From the NCBI GenBank assembly GCA_013397075.1, contig VWZS01002022.1, positions 1,587,849 through 1,651,848 on the forward strand: a stretch of 64,000 bases of DNA, written 5' to 3'. The notes beneath the pieces were generated by a model. It saw only the letters and a program-made list of their open reading frames with translations, did no database searches and was not told the origin of the DNA. Positions 58,913-64,000 of the stretch are shown piece after piece. Every line of letters begins with the position of its first letter. Within the stretch, counting starts at the first letter, position 1. The DNA comes from Rhabdornis inornatus. Taxonomy: Eukaryota; Chordata; Aves; Passeriformes; Rhabdornithidae. Both the position numbers and the translations under genes were made by a program.

Positions 58913-59075
58913 ACCACAAAGTAGACAGAAAATGCCTTGGTTTCTTCTCCTGTTGTGAGGGCTTGAATGGCCTTTCCCCATCTCCTTGTCCAGACTGGAA
59001 CTAGCAGGATTGAAGCATTCAGATAATACTAAAGGCTGAAACTGAGGCAAGTAACAAGACTCAAGATGATTCCCG
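58913..59075. other. Spacer, no gene seen
   Basis: Ordinary sequence between the AT-rich tract and the SINE. Confidence 0.5.
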
Positions 59076-59221
59076 ATGAAATTAGTTCCACTCTTGGTTA
59101 GAGCATGGTGCTAATAACACCAAGGTTGTCAGTTCAATGCCTGTATGGGCTATATGTATTTAAGAATTGGACTCAATAATCCTTGTCAGTACCTTCCAAC
59201 TCAGAATATTCTGTGAATCAG
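59076..59221 (+). mobile_element. tRNA-Ile-derived SINE with CR1-type tail (TguSINE1-like)
   Basis: The head follows tRNA-Ile(AAT): TTGGTTAGAGCATGGTGCTA (D arm and anticodon stem) with anticodon loop CTAATAA at 59111-59117, then ACACCAAGGTTGTCAGTTCAA (variable loop and B box, about 59131-59141) and TGTATGGGC. The A-box side is disrupted (TTAGTTCCACTCTTGG). After a short linker the tail reads GGACTCAATAATCCTTGTCA, GTACCTTCCAACTC and ATATTCTGTGAATCA, the 3' end of CR1, by which such SINEs are copied. Head plus tail matches the songbird TguSINE1 design. It is no functional tRNA: the acceptor stem and A box are broken. Confidence 0.85.
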
Positions 59222-60849
59222 AATCTGTTTACTCTATACTGCCACGTTTGTTGAAATGAAGCAAAAATATAGAAGGTAATTGAGGTAGTTTCCTGAAAAT
59301 CAAAAAATTCTCTCTGGGGTTCTCATTGTTCTGAAGTTTATTCTCCTGTGTTTCACTGTAAACTCTGTATTTAATCAACTTACTGTTATTGATCAGCCAT
59401 ACTGAAGCAAGGCTGCAGTTCTGATGGGATATTACTGCATTTTAGCTGAGTACCAGAAACATTTCTTAATGATAAGACCTGTCAGACAGTTGAACTCTCT
59501 TCCAGTGGAACTCACAGAAGCCCTGTTATTACAGCCAGTGGTAAATCTGTTGTACAAAATACCCTGTAGGCAGCAGTTTCAGGACAAAACTAAACTGATG
59601 CTCTCTCTCCAGGGTTTTGGGGAGTTGCTCTATGAACTATGGGAGCTGTGAAAAACCTGGGATTTCCCAGCTGCCTTGCCTAGACTGCTTACACCTGTGT
59701 ATAATTAGGAGTTCAGTTCTATAAGCTCTTCAGAATTTTCTGGAAGGTGATAAGTAGCCTTAACTCACCAAATCATTGAAATTGTTCAATTTTCAGTGGC
59801 AGAGGAGGGTTATATCTGCAGAATCAGGCTCCTAACAAAGTGTGGGAATGGGCAAGAGCTGCCTTGATTCAAAATTTGAATATAGCATTGAGATATTTAT
59901 TTCTTTTGAGCGTGAACATTTTCACACTCTACAGTGGTAACAAAAGCATTAAATTTGCATTTAAGTCTTCTTGTTCCATAGCTAACACACTGAACTGTGA
60001 AAAAGATTCCAGATTATTTTTCTCTGATCATTTCTAGGTATCCTGTATCTACTGGTTTCATTTAGGAACTGAAGGATGAAATGGAACTAAAAACCGGTGA
60101 GTGGTGTCCTGAAATTGCATGACACCCAGATATAGTAGAAATCTCATTAAAATATTATGTATTAGAGTTCCATAAAATGTACTCAATCAAACAGGTCTAT
60201 GGAAATATCCCTAACTGTCAAAGTAGAGTACAGAAAGGGGTGAAGAGAAGGAAGGATGCAGATTTTTAAAGAAGTTTGAGAATGTTGAAAAGAATAAATC
60301 TGCAGTAGGAAACAGGGAAAAACATCAAGTAATTGTTTTTGCCTCAGCACTAAGTATTGCAGAAATACCCTGCTTTGGCTGATGAGAGAAAAAGACAGGG
60401 AAACAGAAGATGTTTTGAATGTTCACTGCTCAGCAGTGGAGTGTTTTGAAATGTGGTCTGGTATAGCTGTGTTCTGTCACACAGCCATGTGCAGGCAGCC
60501 TTTGGTCTGCCTGCCAGGACAGGCAGGTAAGAGTGAGTAGTGTCAGCTGCTGGCACCTCCCCGCCCTGGCTGTGCACAGCAGGTGCTGCAGGCTCACTGC
60601 CAGCTGAAAGCCACCTTGTTCTCCTGGTTAGGCATTCCACAGGGTTACTGGAAAACTGCTTCAAGTGGCCATCCAGTACTAGGGAGTGTTTTTCACAACA
60701 TGAACTGGTTCTAATGGACCCTAGAGGGCAACTGGTATTTTCTAGTATTTGCTGTGGCACTTCAGGAATGAAAATAACTCTTGCCAGACTAAACAAGGCT
60801 AAATTAAATGAACAAATATCCTGTCTCTAGGACAAGTGCAATAACTTGT
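59222..60849. other. Non-coding stretch, no gene seen
   Basis: A CAG|GTAAGA donor-like word occurs at 60524-60532 after a short open frame, but there is no acceptor or family match. Frames of 96 and 148 codons overlap in antisense near 60350-60830 and are not called. The stretch at 59465-59540 loosely recalls CR1 wording but not enough to call. Confidence 0.45.
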
Positions 60850-61450
60850 AGTTACAGGGCAGCGGAGGAACTGACAGCATCGTTTCTTTTGGATACAATG
60901 ATGTCACGGTGCACAGCTTTGGTCTGTTGACTGAGGTGGATTTTGTATTCCCATGTATCTTATCATCAGCACTTCAAATCAATTTTACCCTTTTGAGGAA
61001 GGCAAGTGAGAGTTGGAGGTTGGATTTTTATTAGGCACAGCTGGTCCGAGGGACGTCATTTGTTCCTAAAGCCAGGGCTGTCTTTCATATGAAACTGTGG
61101 GGTAGATGGTGGACAGGGGGAATCACTCCAAGTAGTTTCAACAGCTGGGGGTCAAATTATAGGGAAAAGTGGAGAGAAGTTAAATTTATAATCTATAATT
61201 TGAAACCAAAATAAGAATGAGACAAGCTTATTTGAAGGACTGGAAGGAAAAGGATGTGATATATGGCCTGATACAGCCAGGCAAAATGAACACTGCCATT
61301 GTACTATTACTTTGCAGACAATCCAAAAAAACCAAAAGGGCCTATTAAGGTTGTCTCTGTGGAGATCTAATTAGGTCATACAAACAATCTATGTTGTTAA
61401 TAGGACCCTTTAACCATACATGGACACCTTAAGAAGTCTGTAGCAGATAT
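60850..61450. promoter_or_regulatory. Candidate conserved non-coding block with two CRE-like sites
   Basis: TGATGTCA at 60899-60906 and GACGTCAT at 61052-61059 are CRE/ATF-type sites about 150 bp apart. Around them are CTTTTGGATACAATG, TTATCATCAGCAC, CAAATCAATTTTACCC and, further on, GGGCCTATTAAGG and GATCTAATTAGGTC. Unique sequence without a supported frame. Confidence 0.3.
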
Positions 61451-64000
61451 AGGAAAGATTCTGATCCATGATAGGAATAAGAAGTGAACAAGAGGAAAGA
61501 AATAACAGATGAGAAATTGTCATAGGGAAAAAAAGGTCTATAAATAGAATTATTGAAGTAGGAGAGGAACGTGAGTGCTTTATTCTTCTCTAGAGGTGAC
61601 ATCCTATTATGTGAGACATGATCTGCTTTGTTTGCTTGACATTAAGGGAATGGAGAAGAGGAATTGGTAGGAAATAATGCATTTTGAGGGGGAAGAAAAT
61701 GCTTCCAAGAGAAAGTGTGAGAAAGATCATGTTAAAAGAATGCATTTGCTTAAAGTGACTGATAGCAGTGACTACCTGTATCATCCTAGTGAAAGAGATC
61801 TAGAGGAAAGTTGGCTGTAAATTAAAATAGAATCACAAGTGCAGTGGGACCACTTCTGGCCTCAGGACGTCATACAGGAAAGGCGTCAGAGATGTGTGGG
61901 TCCTCACTCAGTGCAGACTGGACTTGTTGAGACAACAACAGCACCAAGTGACCCACTCAGCCTTACACTGCAGGTGTGGTCCCTCTTCACACTTACCTTC
62001 TCTCCCTCCCAAGTTTCCAGGTAGCAAATAACTGTTTCACACCTATTACTCCCATTGTGTCCCAGTATTATTCTGACCACTTCTCTAGCACAGAACCCCA
62101 CTCCTGTACTTGTTACAGCTAAGGGTTGAGTAATATTTTTATGAACATATCCTAGAATCCTGAAAGAGTTATGGACTTAATCATAGCAGGATACTCTGTG
62201 GGCCAGCGAATGTTCATAGTATGTAGCAGTGTACCTGGATAAGGGAGAATTTAATATCTGCAGAAAGCACACACTGAATGAGCAGTTGTTCATAGCATAC
62301 TTGGAATGTGCTGTTCAGTCACCAGTGGGTGTACAGTATTTCTGTCACCTGAGTCCTGTAACTGGCTCACTTGGGGTGAATTTGCAGGTGGGATATTCAC
62401 AGTGGCCTGTTTCTGAGCTATGTGCAGCAAGTAATATTGCACACTAACACTTACAGGTAGTAAAGCATCTGAAATTTCAGAATGTCACAATCCACTTACC
62501 AGTGGCTCAATATTATAAAGAGCCTAATTCAGTACTCAGACTTCTTCCCTTGGGTATTTAAGTCCCACTGAATCAGATGCTAAGAGAGTCAGAATCAAGA
62601 GAAAAAATCCACTTTGGAACCTTTATATGCATTTCAGTCCAGCAGTGGATGGCCCTACAGCATTTTATCAGCAGTATTTAAGCTCGTCACTGCCTATATG
62701 AAAACCAGCAGGGTTATACAGCTTTGCTTATGCTGTGCTGAATAGTTTCCTAAAGATTGTATAGGAAACCTGTAAATAGCATCCCGTCCCAATCCTTCAC
62801 TCCTCATTGAAGAAGACTGCAAGTGTAGCTGTCCCAGGGAAAGAGATCACTTAGGAGATCTGTTAGGCTTCCTTTCTGACCTGTTTTCTATTGCTCTGTG
62901 CTCTGCTCCATAAAGTCTGATACTCCACTGCTTGGATTTTGGAGCAGCCAAGTTATAACTAGTTGAAAAACCCCAGTGAAGGGACTGCATCTACTTATTA
63001 CCCTGGATAGTTTTTACCAGTGTATGTTGCCTATAACCAAGGGCAAGATTGGAATACTGCTAGTCTCAGGAGGAAGCCACGAATTTTAGCACTGAAAATA
63101 ATATGATCTACCTGTAGCAGAATTTCTTCAAACTCAACTACATCTGCATAGGAGTCTACAGAAAAATATCCTCATTTTAGATTAGTTTATTCACAAATCT
63201 GTCATCGTTGTTGTAAATGCAAAGGAGGCAGTCAAAGAGCTGCCCAGGAGTTCACCCTGCCATGACTGAGCTGCATTTCACTTAAGATTGGGATGGAACT
63301 TGTTTACAATAGATCTTTGCCTATTGCAAAAGTTCACGACCAGGGGTTTCAAGACAGCCAAAAGTAAGAGTACAAAAGATAATTTTAATTTATAATTACA
63401 AATTATCAATCAATTAGTTTGTTATTTATAACAAAATAAGTAATCTATATGCCAATTATATACAGGCATCCTGTATATCAGCAGGTGCCACCACATATAG
63501 GAAACTGAAGGCAGGGTTTTGGTAGCAAACCAACTGAGCCAATACCATGTTTTGCTGGTGACATCATCACTGCTGGATGGCTCTTTGGAATAAATAACCT
63601 CTTCCACATGTCCCTAAGCACATACTCCCAAAATAAATTTCAATTGCTGTAAGGCTCAAGGACATCCTAAATCACCTTGGATTAATAAGCAGCAGAAACA
63701 GAGAAGGAAGGCATCCAGGATTTGTTTTTATTCACTAGAAATACTTCAGATGAAGCAATTGTTAAATGCATTAAATACTATGGTGGTCAAGCAGGAAATA
63801 AAAGCATGAAGGTGGGAGAGATGTTTATATCAGATTAACATACTGAGAACCTGGCAGGAAATACTGCTCTAACTTGTGTATTGCCAGACTGGAAACCATG
63901 GCAGCATTCAAGATAGGTTGAAGTTCTGTAACTGTTTAATGAGCACTGGTTTTGTCAGGAGTCTTTGCAGAGGGTTGTGTTAAATATTTCAGAATACAAA
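61451..64000. other. Non-coding stretch, no gene seen
   Basis: Ordinary sequence to the window edge. The part at about 63378-63440 is strongly AT-rich (TTTTAATTTATAATTAC, CAATCAATTAG). No exon, CpG patch or recognised repeat. Confidence 0.5.

Noticed and set aside
59076..59150. Functional tRNA-Ile gene
   Set aside because: The A box and acceptor stem are broken and a CR1 tail follows, so it is a SINE head.
60350..60532. Exon ending at the CAG|GTAAGA word at 60526
   Set aside because: Only a short open frame precedes it, no acceptor is convincing and the peptide matches nothing known to me.
1..64000. CRISPR arrays, bacterial operons, phage or endogenous retrovirus genes
   Set aside because: No regularly spaced repeats of that type, no ribosome-binding-site-linked gene runs, no paired LTRs and no viral protein motifs seen.

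Overview
The window looks like vertebrate, specifically bird, nuclear DNA, and I find no gene in it that I can name. The bird call rests on two adjacent CR1 LINE 3' fragments near 58 kb and on a tRNA-Ile-derived SINE with a CR1-type tail near 59.1 kb. That SINE architecture is the one I know from songbirds (TguSINE1 type), so a passerine is the best guess. No rRNA gene, functional tRNA gene, CRISPR array, bacterial operon or intact mobile element is visible. The longest open frames are below about 170 codons, overlap on both strands and resemble no protein family I recognise. I treat them as chance frames.

Layout. 0-4.4 kb: AT-rich sequence with three blocks that read like conserved non-coding elements, a weak exon candidate on the minus strand (2242-2437) and a possible ancient SINE core (4078-4100). 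4.4-11.6 kb: plain DNA with a strong hairpin at 10754. 11.6-18.1 kb: several enhancer-like blocks and two CpG-rich patches. 18-22 kb: plain. 22.1-24.1 kb: the densest stretch, with an enhancer-like block, a CpG-rich patch, a palindromic old repeat and a ~300-bp pyrimidine tract ending in a textbook splice-acceptor-like CCCCCAG. 24-30.7 kb: plain with simple repeats. 30.7-35.2 kb: more regulatory-looking blocks and a CTCF-like site. 35-57.9 kb: mostly plain AT-rich DNA with scattered homeodomain-type clusters, old repeat pieces, a CpG patch at 47.3 kb and enhancer-like blocks at 53.9, 55.5, 56.4 and 57.1 kb. 57.9-59.2 kb: a compact repeat island (CR1 plus strand, CpG-rich 64-bp minisatellite, CR1 minus strand, AT-rich tract, SINE). 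59.2-64 kb: plain, with one enhancer-like block at 60.85-61.45 kb.

Reading. Very few young repeats, no recognised exons and repeated AT-rich blocks full of TAATTA, SOX-like and CRE-like words fit an intergenic or intronic regulatory desert near a developmental gene. That reading is inference; no alignment was available, so every 'enhancer-like' entry is a candidate chosen by texture and carries low confidence. The best supported features are the two CR1 fragments, the SINE, the minisatellite and the simple repeats.
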